A stretch of 64,000 nt of DNA from UBA2966 sp965242505 (GTDB taxonomy: Bacteria; Pseudomonadota; Alphaproteobacteria; UBA2966): the NCBI GenBank assembly GCA_965242505.1, contig OZ251449.1:1302001-1366000 (forward strand). Direction: 5' to 3'. Both the position numbers and the translations under genes were made by a program. The notes beneath the pieces are model-generated. The model ran no database searches. It was not told the origin of the DNA and was given only the letters and a program-made list of their open reading frames with translations. The stretch's first letter is position 1. Every line of letters begins with the position of its first letter. Shown here piece after piece: positions 18,128 through 26,557 of this stretch.

Positions 18128-18439
18128 TCAGGCCGCGTGACGACCGCCGATCGCTTCGCGCAAACCCTCCAGCAGGCCTTCCAGGCGGGCCATGCGCTCA
18201 CGGAGGTCGCCGATCTCCAGCCGAAGTCCATTGACCTCGCCGCGTAGCCCGTCGATCTCGCCACGCAGCCCACCGATCTCGCGGCCGACCTCCTCGCGCA
18301 ACCCATTGATCTCGCCGCGCAGCCCATCAATCTCGCGGCGCAATCCATCGACCTCGCGGCGCACATCCTGACGCAGCCAGGCGAACAGGCCGATCATCAG
18401 ACCCGCGAGGGCGAGGAAACCACCGATTTCGATCATCAT
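18128..18439 (-). CDS. Small membrane-anchored coiled-coil protein
   Basis: 103 residues from ATG 18439. A single hydrophobic helix (IGGFLALAGLMIGLFAWL) is followed by a run of heptads of the type E-[IV]-[DN]-G-L-R-x, repeated about eight times and encoded by near-identical 21-bp DNA units. It ends with LEGLLEGLREAIGG. Probably anchored in the inner membrane with an oligomerising cytoplasmic or periplasmic coil. Function unknown. No strong ribosome-binding site is visible. Confidence 0.6.
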   Translation of the reverse strand: MMIEIGGFLALAGLMIGLFAWLRQDVRREVDGLRREIDGLRGEINGLREEVGREIGGLRGEIDGLRGEVNGLRLEIGDLRERMARLEGLLEGLREAIGGRHAA

Positions 18440-18563
18440 GGTCGTCAGTGTATCCGCTTCCGCCCCCGCGACGCAATGCGCCATCCTCGTTCGGTAACGT
18501 CAAGAAGTATGTGTCACGGAGAAAGGGGCGGCGGTTCTCTGGGTTTTGTTGGGGCGGCCATGG

Positions 18564-18780
18564 CCCGCATTTCCCATACCGGCAGGGATCGAGAACCGCG
18601 CGGCGTTGCGGGACCGCGGTCCACCCCCCTCCCGACCTCCCCCCTGTCAGGGGGGAGGAGCGTCAACGGCCCTTCCGTTCCCCTTCTTCTCCCTCCCCCT
18701 GGCAGGGGGAGGGTCGGGGTGGGGGTCGCGCCAGGGGGGAGGAGCGCGAACGGACCTTGCGGAGCCCCCGCGGCGCCCCC
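18564..18780 (+). repeat. Dispersed GC-rich repeat, copy 4
   Basis: Starts CCCGCATTTCCCATACCGG, has GCGTTGCGGGACCGCGG, then CCCCCCTGTCAGGGGGG and the TCGGGGTGGGGGTCGCGCC block, ending GCGAACGGACCTTGCGG. It is preceded by GCGGCCATGG, also present before copy 7. It fills the gap between the coiled-coil gene and the hydrolase gene. Bases 18440-18563 hold nothing else I recognise. Confidence 0.85.
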
Positions 18781-18783
18781 TCG

Positions 18784-19590
18784 TCACGCCCCGGCCATCT
18801 CGTCGAGGCCGCGACGCAGGATGGCGTTGAACTCGTCGGGCGCCTCGACGTTGGGAAAATGGCGCTGGTTCTCGATGACGCTCAGCCGCGACCCCGCGAT
18901 GCGTTCATGGATCCCGCGGCTGCACGCGATCGGCGCCGCCGGATCGTCCCGGGAACCGATGACGTGGGTGGGCGCGGCGATCCGGCGCAGAGAGTCCCGG
19001 TAGTCGAGCCCGGCGACCGCCGACGTGCCGCCGATATAGCCCTCGACCGTAGTGGCGACGAAGACGTCGCGCACGGCCCGGTAGCCGGCATCGGCCGCTT
19101 CCGCGAAGGCGTCGGTGAACCAGTACCTGTCCGTGGCGTCCCAGACCGCGCGCATCCCCTCCATGCGGACCAGCTTCTGCCGCTCGTCGATCCACCTTCG
19201 GTGCGCAGGCTCGGTATAGGAAAGCGTGCAGCACAGGGACAACGACAGGATCCTCTCCGGATAGTGGATGCCGAGACCCTGGCCGATCATGCCGCCGGTG
19301 GAGATGCCGATCCAATGCGCCCGGTCGAGGCCGAAGGCGTCCAGCAACCCGATGGCGTCGGCGTTGAACTGCGCCAGGGTGTACGGCCCGGGCGGGGCGT
19401 CGGTGTCGCCCGCGCCGCGGAAGTCGTAGCGCAGGACGCGGTAGCGATCCGCAAGCGCCGGCGCCTGCCGATCCAACAGGCGATGGCTCGTTCCCATGGC
19501 GTGGGCCATCACCACCACGGGACCGTCCTCGGGGCCGTCCCAGCGGCAGGCGACGTCGATGTCGCCGACGCGGACCTTGTCGATGTCCAT
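18784..19590 (-). CDS. Alpha/beta hydrolase, 3-oxoadipate enol-lactonase-like
   Basis: 268 residues. The oxyanion region is MAHAMGTSHRLLD and the nucleophile serine lies in GISTGGMIGQ. The acid Asp is in IGSRDDPAAP and the catalytic His in ENQRHFPNVE. DFRGAGDTDAPPGPYTLAQ is close to the PcaD branch, which opens the enol-lactone in beta-ketoadipate catabolism, but no other pca genes are present. ATG 19590 is used; an in-frame ATG 15 bases upstream is possible. Confidence 0.78.
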   Translation of the reverse strand: MDIDKVRVGDIDVACRWDGPEDGPVVVMAHAMGTSHRLLDRQAPALADRYRVLRYDFRGAGDTDAPPGPYTLAQFNADAIGLLDAFGLDRAHWIGISTGGMIGQGLGIHYPERILSLSLCCTLSYTEPAHRRWIDERQKLVRMEGMRAVWDATDRYWFTDAFAEAADAGYRAVRDVFVATTVEGYIGGTSAVAGLDYRDSLRRIAAPTHVIGSRDDPAAPIACSRGIHERIAGSRLSVIENQRHFPNVEAPDEFNAILRRGLDEMAGA

Positions 19591-19695
19591 GACGGCGCGG
19601 ATCATACCGCGCGAATCCCGACTCCGCCGCCGCGACGGGAAAACGCCGCGCCCTTGGGGTAGACTCGATCCCGAAACAGATCGGGAGGAAACGCC

Positions 19696-21066
19696 ATGGC
19701 CCCGGACCCCTACACCGACGCCGTCGCTCTGGCGCGCGCCTACCGCGCCGGCGAGACCACCGCGTCCGAGACGGTCGACGCGCTCCTCGACCGGATCGGG
19801 ACGCACGATCCGAAGCTCGGCGCGTTCCAGGCGCTCCACGCGGACGAGGCCCGCGCCGCCGCCGGGGCCGCCGACGCGGCGATGCGGTCGGGACACGCCG
19901 TCGGCCCCTTTCACGGCATCCCCTTCGCCCTCAAGGACATCATCGACGTCGAGGGACGAGTCACGACGGGCGGATCGGCCGCAATGGCCGACCGCGTGTC
20001 GCCGTCCACGGCGACGGTGGCCCGGCGGCTGCTCGCCGCGGGCGGCATCCTCGTCGGCAAGACCAGGACGGTCGAGGTCGCCATGGGCGGCTGGGGCACC
20101 AACCAGCGCATGGGCACGCCCTGGAACCCCTGGGACCTGGAGACCCACCGCGCTCCGGGCGGATCGTCGAGCGGCTCCGGCGTCGCCGTGGCCGCCGGGT
20201 TCGTCCCCTGCGCCGTCGGCACGGACACGGGCGGATCGGTCCGCGCGCCGGCGGGGTGGAACGGCATCGTCGGCCTCAAGGTCACCGAGGGGTTCCTGCC
20301 GACCGACGGGATCATTCCCCTCTCCCACACGCTCGACACTCCGGGCCCCATGGTTCGCTCGGTGCGCGACGCCGCCTTCATGCTCGACGTCATGGCGGGC
20401 CGCGAATCCCACGAGCTCGAGGCGCGCCTGAGCGAGAGCGAAGCGCCGGCGGGCATCGACGGAATGCGCCTCGGCGCCCTGGCCGAAAGGGACCGGGAGC
20501 CCATCGACGCCGACGTCCTGGAGCTCTACGACGCGGCGCTGGACCGCCTGCGCTCGCTCGGCGCGGAAATCGTTCCCTTCGATCCGCCCGTCCCCTACGA
20601 GATCATGGCCGAGGTCAACGGCTTCATTTTCTCGGCCGAGGGATACGCCCATCACGGCGAACTGATGGAGGACGCGAACGCGCCGGTCGACGAGGACGTG
20701 CGGCCGCGCATCCTCAGGGGCGGGAAGATCGCGGCCCACGAGTACATCGCCGCCTTGCTGAAGCGCCGGGAGCACATCGCCCGGTTCCTCGCGGCCATGC
20801 GGGGCCTCTCCGCCCTGGCCACGCCGACGCTGCGCACCGGCGCCGTCGCGGTCGCCGACATCGACCAGAAGGACATACCGGCCCACCTCACGCGCCCGTT
20901 CAACTACCTCGCCATGTGCGCGTTGTCGGCGCCCATGGGGCTGACGCCCGCGGGGCTGCCCGGCGGATTGCAGATCGTGGCGCGCGGCGGCGGCGAGGCC
21001 ATGGCGCTCCGGATCGGCGCCGCATTCGAGGCGTCGCTGGGGCCGTTCCGGCCGCCGCCGCTATAA
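19696..21066 (+). CDS. Amidase signature family hydrolase
   Basis: 456 residues. The Ser-cisSer-Lys triad is visible: K80 in PFALKDIID, cis-Ser about 157 in APGGSSSGSG and nucleophile S181 in GTDTGGSVRAPA. The family hydrolyses amides, ureas or aminoacyl-tRNA amides. The absence of gatB/gatC neighbours and the position beside a Rieske oxygenase and an amidohydrolase favour a catabolic amidase over GatA. GGAGGAAAC precedes the ATG. Confidence 0.85.
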   Translation: MAPDPYTDAVALARAYRAGETTASETVDALLDRIGTHDPKLGAFQALHADEARAAAGAADAAMRSGHAVGPFHGIPFALKDIIDVEGRVTTGGSAAMADRVSPSTATVARRLLAAGGILVGKTRTVEVAMGGWGTNQRMGTPWNPWDLETHRAPGGSSSGSGVAVAAGFVPCAVGTDTGGSVRAPAGWNGIVGLKVTEGFLPTDGIIPLSHTLDTPGPMVRSVRDAAFMLDVMAGRESHELEARLSESEAPAGIDGMRLGALAERDREPIDADVLELYDAALDRLRSLGAEIVPFDPPVPYEIMAEVNGFIFSAEGYAHHGELMEDANAPVDEDVRPRILRGGKIAAHEYIAALLKRREHIARFLAAMRGLSALATPTLRTGAVAVADIDQKDIPAHLTRPFNYLAMCALSAPMGLTPAGLPGGLQIVARGGGEAMALRIGAAFEASLGPFRPPPL

Positions 21067-21109
21067 TGCGGACCGGAACGCCGGCGGGTCGTCGGAAGGG
21101 ATCGGCAAC

Positions 21110-22138
21110 ATGGCCTTCGTGAGGAACGCCTGGTACGTGGCCGGATGGAGCAGCGAGTTCGAACACCGGCTGCAACCCGTCAGGATCCTCGGCGAGGACC
21201 TCGTCATGTACCGGACCTCGACCGGCGGGGTCGCGGCGCTGAAGGACCGCTGCCCGCACAAGCTGTTGCCGCTGTCCAGGGGGCGGCTGATCGACGACCG
21301 GATCGAATGCGGCTACCACGGCACGACCTTCGGCGCCGACGGCGTATGCGCGCGGATCCCCGGCCAGCCCCGGATCCCGCCCACGGCCCGCGTCCGCGCG
21401 TTTCCGGTCCACGAACGCCACGACGTCGTCTGGGTGTGGATGGGCGATCCGGAGAAGGCGGACGCGAGCGCCGTGTTCGACCTTCCGCAGATGTCCGATC
21501 CGGCCTGGGAAAGCCACCAGGGCGATGCGCTGCGCATCCGGTCCGGCTACGTCAACGTGGCCGAGAACCTGATCGATCCGGCGCACGTGACCTACGTCCA
21601 CCCGACCACGCTGGGCAGCGCGTCTCACGCCGCCGTGCCCGTGGAGTACGAGACCGGCGGCGATCCGATCCTGGCCTACCGCTGGATCCGGGACGCGCCG
21701 CCGATCCCGCTGTTCGCGCGGCTCGGCCTGTTCGCGGGGAACGTGGACCGCTGGCAGTATTTCCATCTCCATCTGCCGAGCACCGCCGTGATCGATTTCG
21801 GCAGCGCCGACGCCGACCCGGAGTCGACGGGAGACCGCCGGCGCGAGGGCGTGCGGATATTCGCCCTGCACTTCCTGACGCCCGTCGACGCGAACCACAC
21901 CATCGACCGCTGGATGCACGTCCGCAACACCAGGGTCGGAGACCGGGAGTTCGCCCGCGCGCTGGACGAATCCTTCCGCGTCGCCTTCGCGGAGGACAAG
22001 GACGTCCTCGAGGCGATCCAGATCGAGGAGGAGAAACCCCAGGACGACGAGTTCCGGCTCCAGTTGGGCATAGACCCGGCCTGCATCGCCTACCGGGCGC
22101 GCATCGACGAACTCGCGGAGGCCGAACGGCTCCCGTAG
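21110..22138 (+). CDS. Rieske 2Fe-2S oxygenase, VanA-like
   Basis: 342 residues. Rieske ligands are C48 and H50 (CPHKLLPLSRG) and C67 and H70 (CGYHGTTF). The mononuclear iron site is D156, H159 and H164 in NLIDPAHVTYVHPTTLG. The arrangement and length match the vanillate O-demethylase (VanA) type oxygenase component. No reductase gene lies alongside, so electrons must come from a protein encoded elsewhere. Confidence 0.85.
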   Translation: MAFVRNAWYVAGWSSEFEHRLQPVRILGEDLVMYRTSTGGVAALKDRCPHKLLPLSRGRLIDDRIECGYHGTTFGADGVCARIPGQPRIPPTARVRAFPVHERHDVVWVWMGDPEKADASAVFDLPQMSDPAWESHQGDALRIRSGYVNVAENLIDPAHVTYVHPTTLGSASHAAVPVEYETGGDPILAYRWIRDAPPIPLFARLGLFAGNVDRWQYFHLHLPSTAVIDFGSADADPESTGDRRREGVRIFALHFLTPVDANHTIDRWMHVRNTRVGDREFARALDESFRVAFAEDKDVLEAIQIEEEKPQDDEFRLQLGIDPACIAYRARIDELAEAERLP

Positions 22139-22149
22139 GGCGGCCGCGG

Positions 22150-23136
22150 TCAGCGGTCGCGAGGCGGAACGCGGCGAGCGCCGTCCCGCCGGCCGCGCAG
22201 GGTCTCGCGGTAGAACACGTAGACGCCGCTGCCGACGATCAGCGCCATGCCCGACATGGCGGTGGCGTCGGGCCAGTCTCCCCACAGCAGGGCGCCCCAG
22301 AACAGGGAGAGCGGAAGCGCCGAGTATTCGAACGGCGCGAGGACGGCGGGCCGCGCCACCCGATAGGCCTGGAACAGCAGATAGGCGCCGATGGAGATCA
22401 GGACTCCACAGCCTGCGAGGAGCGCGACCTCCTGGCCGGCCGGCCACGACCACGCCCGCAGCAGGAAATCGAGGCTCGGATGATCGGAGCCGGCGAAGCG
22501 ACCGTCGCCGATCGCCAGTCCGACGGCGACGCTGACGATCACGAACGCGGCGTGCACGTACAGCGCCATCGACGACGCCCGATCGGTGGTTCCGAGCCGC
22601 CGGGTCACGATCTGAAGCGACGCGTAGGCGAACGCCGCGCCCGCGGGAAACAGGGCCACGGGGTCGAAGGTCTCCTCCGCCGGGCGCAGCATGACGATCA
22701 TCCCCGCCATGCCCGTGAGAACCGCGGCCCAGCGCCGCACCCCGACCCGTTCCCCGAGGAGGGGAACGGACAACGCCGTGATGAACAGCGGGGCGAGGAA
22801 GAAAATGGCCGTCGCCTCCGCCAGCGGCATACTCGCCACCCCCATGAAGAAGCAGACGTTCGCCGTGATGAGGAGAACGGCCCGGGCCGCGTGCAGGGCC
22901 GGCCGCCGCGTCCTGAGCAGGCCGAATCCGCCTTCGAGGCGCACGATCGCCAGGGTGATCGCGACGGCGACGACTGATCGGGCGAGCGTGATCTCGTGGA
23001 GCGGGAGCGCGGCGCTGAGCCATTTGATCAGGGCGTCCTGAAGGGTCAGCGCGAGGACGCCGCCGAATACGCAGACGATCCCGAGCCGCGCCCGATGCGC
23101 GCGAGGCGAAGACGCGGAGAGCGGGGCGTCAGGCAA
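22150..23136 (-). CDS. EamA/DMT family transporter
   Basis: 328 residues with ten hydrophobic segments in two EamA halves (first half ending near LRPAEETF; second with ALVYVHAAF-like helices and EYSALPLSLFWGALLWGDWP). Drug/metabolite transporters of this type export small solutes across the inner membrane. The start is a TTG at 23136, overlapping the end of the upstream amidohydrolase gene by 8 bases, so the two are translationally coupled. Confidence 0.83.
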   Translation of the reverse strand: MPDAPLSASSPRAHRARLGIVCVFGGVLALTLQDALIKWLSAALPLHEITLARSVVAVAITLAIVRLEGGFGLLRTRRPALHAARAVLLITANVCFFMGVASMPLAEATAIFFLAPLFITALSVPLLGERVGVRRWAAVLTGMAGMIVMLRPAEETFDPVALFPAGAAFAYASLQIVTRRLGTTDRASSMALYVHAAFVIVSVAVGLAIGDGRFAGSDHPSLDFLLRAWSWPAGQEVALLAGCGVLISIGAYLLFQAYRVARPAVLAPFEYSALPLSLFWGALLWGDWPDATAMSGMALIVGSGVYVFYRETLRGRRDGARRVPPRDR

Positions 23137-24391
23137 GCCGGTTCACGGCGACCTCGCCTCCCTTGACCACCAGCCTGATGCGCTCCTTCTCCTGAAGGCG
23201 CGAGACGTCCTCGAGCGGATTGCCGTCGACGGCGATGACGTCGGCGATCTTGCCGGTCTCGACGGTCCCCAGTTCGTCGACCATGCCGAGCGCGTCGGCG
23301 GCGTTCCGCGTCGCCGTCTGGATGGCTTCCATTTCGGTAAGGCCCAGGGACGCGTAGATCGCCAGCTCCCGCGCGTTGGAGCCGAACGTGGGATGCCAGC
23401 ACGTGTCGGTGCCCATGGCGAACCTGACGCCCGCCTCGCGATAGCGCTCGAAGGAGGAGAAGCAGTTGGCGGCGATCTCCCGGGCCTGGGAGAGGACGTA
23501 CGTCTCGGCGCCGCGGCGGCGGCGTTCCTCGATGACCGACTCCTCCCGGAGCGCCAGAGTGGGCACGTTGTAGCGCCCCGAGGCGGCGAGCCGCGAGACG
23601 GCCTCGTCGTCCACGTAGGTGCAGTGCTCGATCGTGTCCACGCCCGCGTCGACGGCCATCCTGACGGACAGCGGCGTATGGCAGTGGGCCGCCACGGGCT
23701 TCTGGAAGGCGTGGCCTTCGTCGACGACGGCGTCGAGCTCTTCCGCGGTCATATTGCGGTCCCACAGGTCGTCATGGCGGTCGAACGAACACTGCCCGCC
23801 GGACACGCACGTCTTGAGGAAATCGGCGCCGTCGCGGAGGTTCCGGCGGGACGCGCGGCGGACGCCCCAGGGACCGTCGCCGTAATGCTCCGGATCCCGG
23901 GAGACGACCCGCGGCTGCATCCGGTCGTGGTGGCTTCCGGTCGTCAGCACGAAACCACCGGCGACGAGGCGGGGACCGGGGAGCTTTCCCGCCGCGATGG
24001 CGTCGCGCAACGCGCCCATCTCCTGCACGAAGTTCCGGCCCTGCGGCGTCACCCAATCCATGTCGCGCAGGGTCGTGAAGCCCGATTCGAGCAGGACCCG
24101 CGCGTTCTTGGCGGCGTCGATCAGCATCTCGGCCGGCGTGCGGATGACGTTCGCGAGCTCGAGGTGGGCGTAGTCGCCGTCGTTCGCCGCTGCGAGGTGG
24201 ACGTGCAGGTCCATCATGCCGGGCATCAGGACGCAGTCGCCGCAATCGATCACGCGGGCCCCGGCGGCGCGGCCGATGCCGCCCTTCCCCTCGACCCCGG
24301 TTATGCGCCCGTCCTCGATCGCGATCTCGGGATCCGGAACCGGTTCGCCTCCGTTGCCGTCGATCAACAGGCCGCCCTTGAGTATCAGCAT
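23129..24391 (-). CDS. Metal-dependent amidohydrolase (imidazolonepropionase/prolidase-like)
   Basis: 420 residues. H63 and H65 lie in MDLHVHLA, the probable carboxylated lysine in FLKTCVSGG, metal histidines in AAHCHT and IEHCTY, and the catalytic Asp in GTDTCWHP. The C-terminus KIADVIAVDGNPLEDVSRL is typical of this class. GGAGGGGG precedes ATG 24391. It would hydrolyse a cyclic amide or an Xaa-Pro-like dipeptide; the substrate is not evident. Operon with the EamA transporter. Confidence 0.85.
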   Translation of the reverse strand: MLILKGGLLIDGNGGEPVPDPEIAIEDGRITGVEGKGGIGRAAGARVIDCGDCVLMPGMMDLHVHLAAANDGDYAHLELANVIRTPAEMLIDAAKNARVLLESGFTTLRDMDWVTPQGRNFVQEMGALRDAIAAGKLPGPRLVAGGFVLTTGSHHDRMQPRVVSRDPEHYGDGPWGVRRASRRNLRDGADFLKTCVSGGQCSFDRHDDLWDRNMTAEELDAVVDEGHAFQKPVAAHCHTPLSVRMAVDAGVDTIEHCTYVDDEAVSRLAASGRYNVPTLALREESVIEERRRRGAETYVLSQAREIAANCFSSFERYREAGVRFAMGTDTCWHPTFGSNARELAIYASLGLTEMEAIQTATRNAADALGMVDELGTVETGKIADVIAVDGNPLEDVSRLQEKERIRLVVKGGEVAVNRLA

Positions 24392-24497
24392 CGCCCCCTC
24401 CGCGCCGTGGCCTTCACGCGCGCCATGATAGGAGGACCGGCGCACGGGAAGAAGCCGCAGGGGGCCCCGGGCTCAGGATCCATGATCGGTCTCGAGT

Positions 24498-24685
24498 GAG
24501 GCCGTTCGCGCCCCTCCCCCCTGGCGCGACCCCCACCCCGACCCTCCCCCTGCAAGGGGGAGGGAGAAAAACGGAGGGGCTATCCATACTCCTCCCCCCT
24601 GTCAGGGGGGAGGTCGGGAGGGGGGCGGATCGCGACCCCGCACCGCCGCGCACTCCTCGGTCCCCGCCGGTACGAGAAATGCGGG
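24498..24685 (-). repeat. Dispersed GC-rich repeat, copy 5
   Basis: Reads in reverse: GTTCGCGCCCCTCC, GGCGCGACCCCCACCCCGA, CCCTGCAAGGGGG, then TCCCCCCTGTCAGGGGGG and the terminus CGGTACGAGAAATGCGGG at 24668-24685. The terminus abuts the stop codon of higA. Bases 24392-24497 hold only the amidohydrolase leader. Confidence 0.87.
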
Positions 24686-25003
24686 CTATGGCGCCGCCCG
24701 CTCCCCGGTGTGGACACGCACCCGCGCGCGGATGCTCCGGCCGTTCTCGATCAACTCCTTCGAGAGCTCATAGGTCTTCTGGGCATCCATCCAGAACTCC
24801 GGACTCTGCTCGAAATACGCGCCGAGCGCGATGGCGGTTCCCGCGCTCACTCCGCGCCGTTCGCGAACGATCTCGCGCAGGCGGGCCGCCGCCAGGCCGG
24901 TGTCGTCGGCGACGCGGGCGACGGTCAATCCCGTCTCCTCGATTTGTTCGCGCAGAAAGGCGCCGGGATGCTCGGCGACGCGATGGGTGGGTATGCGCGA
25001 CAT
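24686..25003 (-). CDS. higA: HigA-type antitoxin (XRE helix-turn-helix), toxin lost
   Basis: 105 residues. The N-terminus HRVAEHPGAFLREQIEETGLT leads into a helix-turn-helix (VARVADDTGLAAARLREIV, then RRGVSAGTAIALGAYFEQSPEFWM), typical of HigA/VapI antitoxins. HigA binds and represses its own operon and neutralises the HigB RNase. The higB gene that normally precedes it is reduced to a 3' scrap at 25034. The TAG stop abuts a repeat element. Confidence 0.83.
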   Translation of the reverse strand: MSRIPTHRVAEHPGAFLREQIEETGLTVARVADDTGLAAARLREIVRERRGVSAGTAIALGAYFEQSPEFWMDAQKTYELSKELIENGRSIRARVRVHTGERAAP

Positions 25004-25033
25004 CTCTTCACCCCTCGTCGTCCGGACCGCCGG

Positions 25034-25105
25034 TCATCCGTAGCGGTCGTTCAACTCCACGTCCCAAGCGTCGCCATCCCGCAACGGCCATCTCCGGGAC
25101 GGTCA
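25034..25105 (-). pseudogene. Possible 3' scrap of a HigB/RelE-type toxin gene
   Basis: The minus strand reads RWPLRDGDAWDVELNDRYG and a stop, 30 bases before higA. HigB toxins end in a similar way (RW..GDA..V...DYH), and the toxin gene normally lies directly upstream of higA. Everything 5' of this scrap is gone. The match is short, so this is an inference. Confidence 0.4.
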
Positions 25106-25126
25106 CGACCGGAAAGGACGCGCAGC

Positions 25127-25348
25127 TTAGCCAACGGCGACCTCGACGCGAGTCACGTAGACTTCGCTACGCAGGCGCTTTTCGACTTCCTCCACCGGAG
25201 CCGTCTCGAAGAACAGAGCCAATGCCTCTTCGAGGTTGCCCCGCGCTTCGGCTACGGTGCTTCCCTGGCTGGCGACGTCGACCTCCGGGCACAGGGCGAC
25301 GTAACCGTCTCCTTCGCGTTCCACGATCGCCGTCAACTGCCTGTTCAT
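25127..25348 (-). CDS. hicB: HicB-type antitoxin
   Basis: 73 residues: MNRQLTAIVEREGDGYVALCPEVDVASQG-type start with a HicB partial RNase H fold (EAALANLEEAL-like region ARGNLEEALALFFET). GGAAGGAAG lies before the ATG. Short HicB proteins bind HicA, an mRNA interferase. No intact hicA gene is present upstream where it would be expected. Confidence 0.8.
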   Translation of the reverse strand: MNRQLTAIVEREGDGYVALCPEVDVASQGSTVAEARGNLEEALALFFETAPVEEVEKRLRSEVYVTRVEVAVG

Positions 25349-25471
25349 GTCGTACTTCCTTCCCCGAACAAGCTGCCTCGCCCCTTCTGCGTCGAGCCTG
25401 CGCTTCCCTCCGTGACCTGTCAACACGGCATCGACGCGCGGACCGGACGCTTCCCATCCGGCCTCGTCCAC
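25349..25471 (-). pseudogene. Possible degenerate HicA toxin remnant
   Basis: The frame ahead of hicB reads RAVDEAGWEASGPRVDAVLT then GHGGKRRL. This recalls the start of HicA (a helix ending GW/F, then a GSH..L strand), but the catalytic Gly-Ser-His is missing and the rest has no HicA features. Position supports the idea; similarity is weak. Confidence 0.3.
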
Positions 25472-25493
25472 GGCGCGCGAGACGCGGTCATGT

Positions 25494-25660
25494 CCCTGGC
25501 GCGGCCCCCACCCCGACCCTCCCCCTGCCAGGGGGAGGGAGAAAAACGGAGGGGCTATCCATACTCCTCCCCCATAGCAAGGGGGAGGTCGGGAGGGGGG
25601 TGGGTCGCGGTCCCGCGACGCCGCGTAATCCTCGATCCCTGCCGGTATGAGAAATGCGGG
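25494..25660 (-). repeat. Dispersed GC-rich repeat, copy 6
   Basis: Same orientation as copy 5: GGCGCGGCCCCCACCCCGA, CCCCCTGCCAGGGGG, TACTCCTCCCCCATAGC, GGTCCCGCGACGCCGCG, ending CGGTATGAGAAATGCGGG at 25643-25660. Together with copy 5 it brackets the higA/hicB segment. Bases 25661-25762 hold only the leader of the aldolase gene. Confidence 0.87.
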
Positions 25661-25762
25661 ACAAGGTTCGCAGGCGGGGTTCGCGGAGACTTTGACGCGC
25701 GGATACGGCGGGGGGATACTCCGGCGAGCGCCTGTTCGACCCCACGACCTGGAGACGATCCG

Positions 25763-26545
25763 ATGAACGACGCGGCGGTTTTACGGAAACTGGACGCCAT
25801 GGACGAGGCGGCGGAACGATACGCCGCGCAGAACCGGGAGCCGGGATGGACGCCGACCCAGAAGCTCGCGCTCGCGTGCCGCATACTGGCGCGCGAGGGG
25901 CACGGCTCGGGTCTGGCGGGACAGATGACCGCCCGCGGCGGCCCGCCGGGCGCGATGTGGACGCATCCTTACGGGCTCGGGTTCGACGAGCTCAAGGCCA
26001 GCGACTACATGCTGGTCGACGACGACCTGAACGTCCTCGAAGGCGACGGTACGCCCAATCCGGCGAACCGTTTCCATCTCCACGTCTACCGGGCGCGCCC
26101 CGACGTGCAGGCCATCGTCCACACGCATCCTCCCCACGTCTCGGCCCTGTCGATGATCGGCGAGGAACTGGCCGTGTCGCACATGGACACCGCGATCCTC
26201 TACGAGGACTGCGCGTTCCTGCCCGACTGGCCCGGCGTGCCGTTCGGGGACGGCGAGGGGGAATTGATCGCCGGCGCCCTCGGGGACAAGCGGGCGGTGC
26301 TGCTCGCCCATCACGGACAGCTGTGCGCCGGTCGTTCCATCGAGGAAGCCACGGTGCTGGGGATCACCATCGAGTTCGCGGCCAGGCTCCAGTTGCTGGC
26401 GCGCGGCGCAGGCGCGATCAAGCCGATCTCGCCCGAAGCGGGGCGCGAGGCCCGCGGCTGGAGGTCGCGGCCGGAACAGATCGCCCTCAGCTTCCAGCAC
26501 CACGCGCGACGGGCGCTGCGGGACGGCGGCGACTGCCTGAACTGA
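25763..26545 (+). CDS. Class II aldolase/adducin family protein
   Basis: 260 residues. Zinc ligands are H120 and H122 (VHTHPPH) and a later HH in LLAHHGQLCAG. The usual catalytic Glu before the HLxxYRARPD strand is replaced (NPANRFHLHVYRARPD), so classic aldol chemistry is uncertain; the fold also serves decarboxylases and dehydratases. It faces the CitE/CoA-transferase operon, to which it is convergent. Confidence 0.78.
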   Translation: MNDAAVLRKLDAMDEAAERYAAQNREPGWTPTQKLALACRILAREGHGSGLAGQMTARGGPPGAMWTHPYGLGFDELKASDYMLVDDDLNVLEGDGTPNPANRFHLHVYRARPDVQAIVHTHPPHVSALSMIGEELAVSHMDTAILYEDCAFLPDWPGVPFGDGEGELIAGALGDKRAVLLAHHGQLCAGRSIEEATVLGITIEFAARLQLLARGAGAIKPISPEAGREARGWRSRPEQIALSFQHHARRALRDGGDCLN

Positions 26546-26557
26546 GCCTCTGGCGGC

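Noticed and set aside
17437..18366. Cys/Ser/Met-rich repetitive minus-strand frame (AARSMDCAAR type)
   Set aside because: It is a shifted reading of the 21-bp repeats of the coiled-coil gene and of the antisense of the FemAB-like gene.
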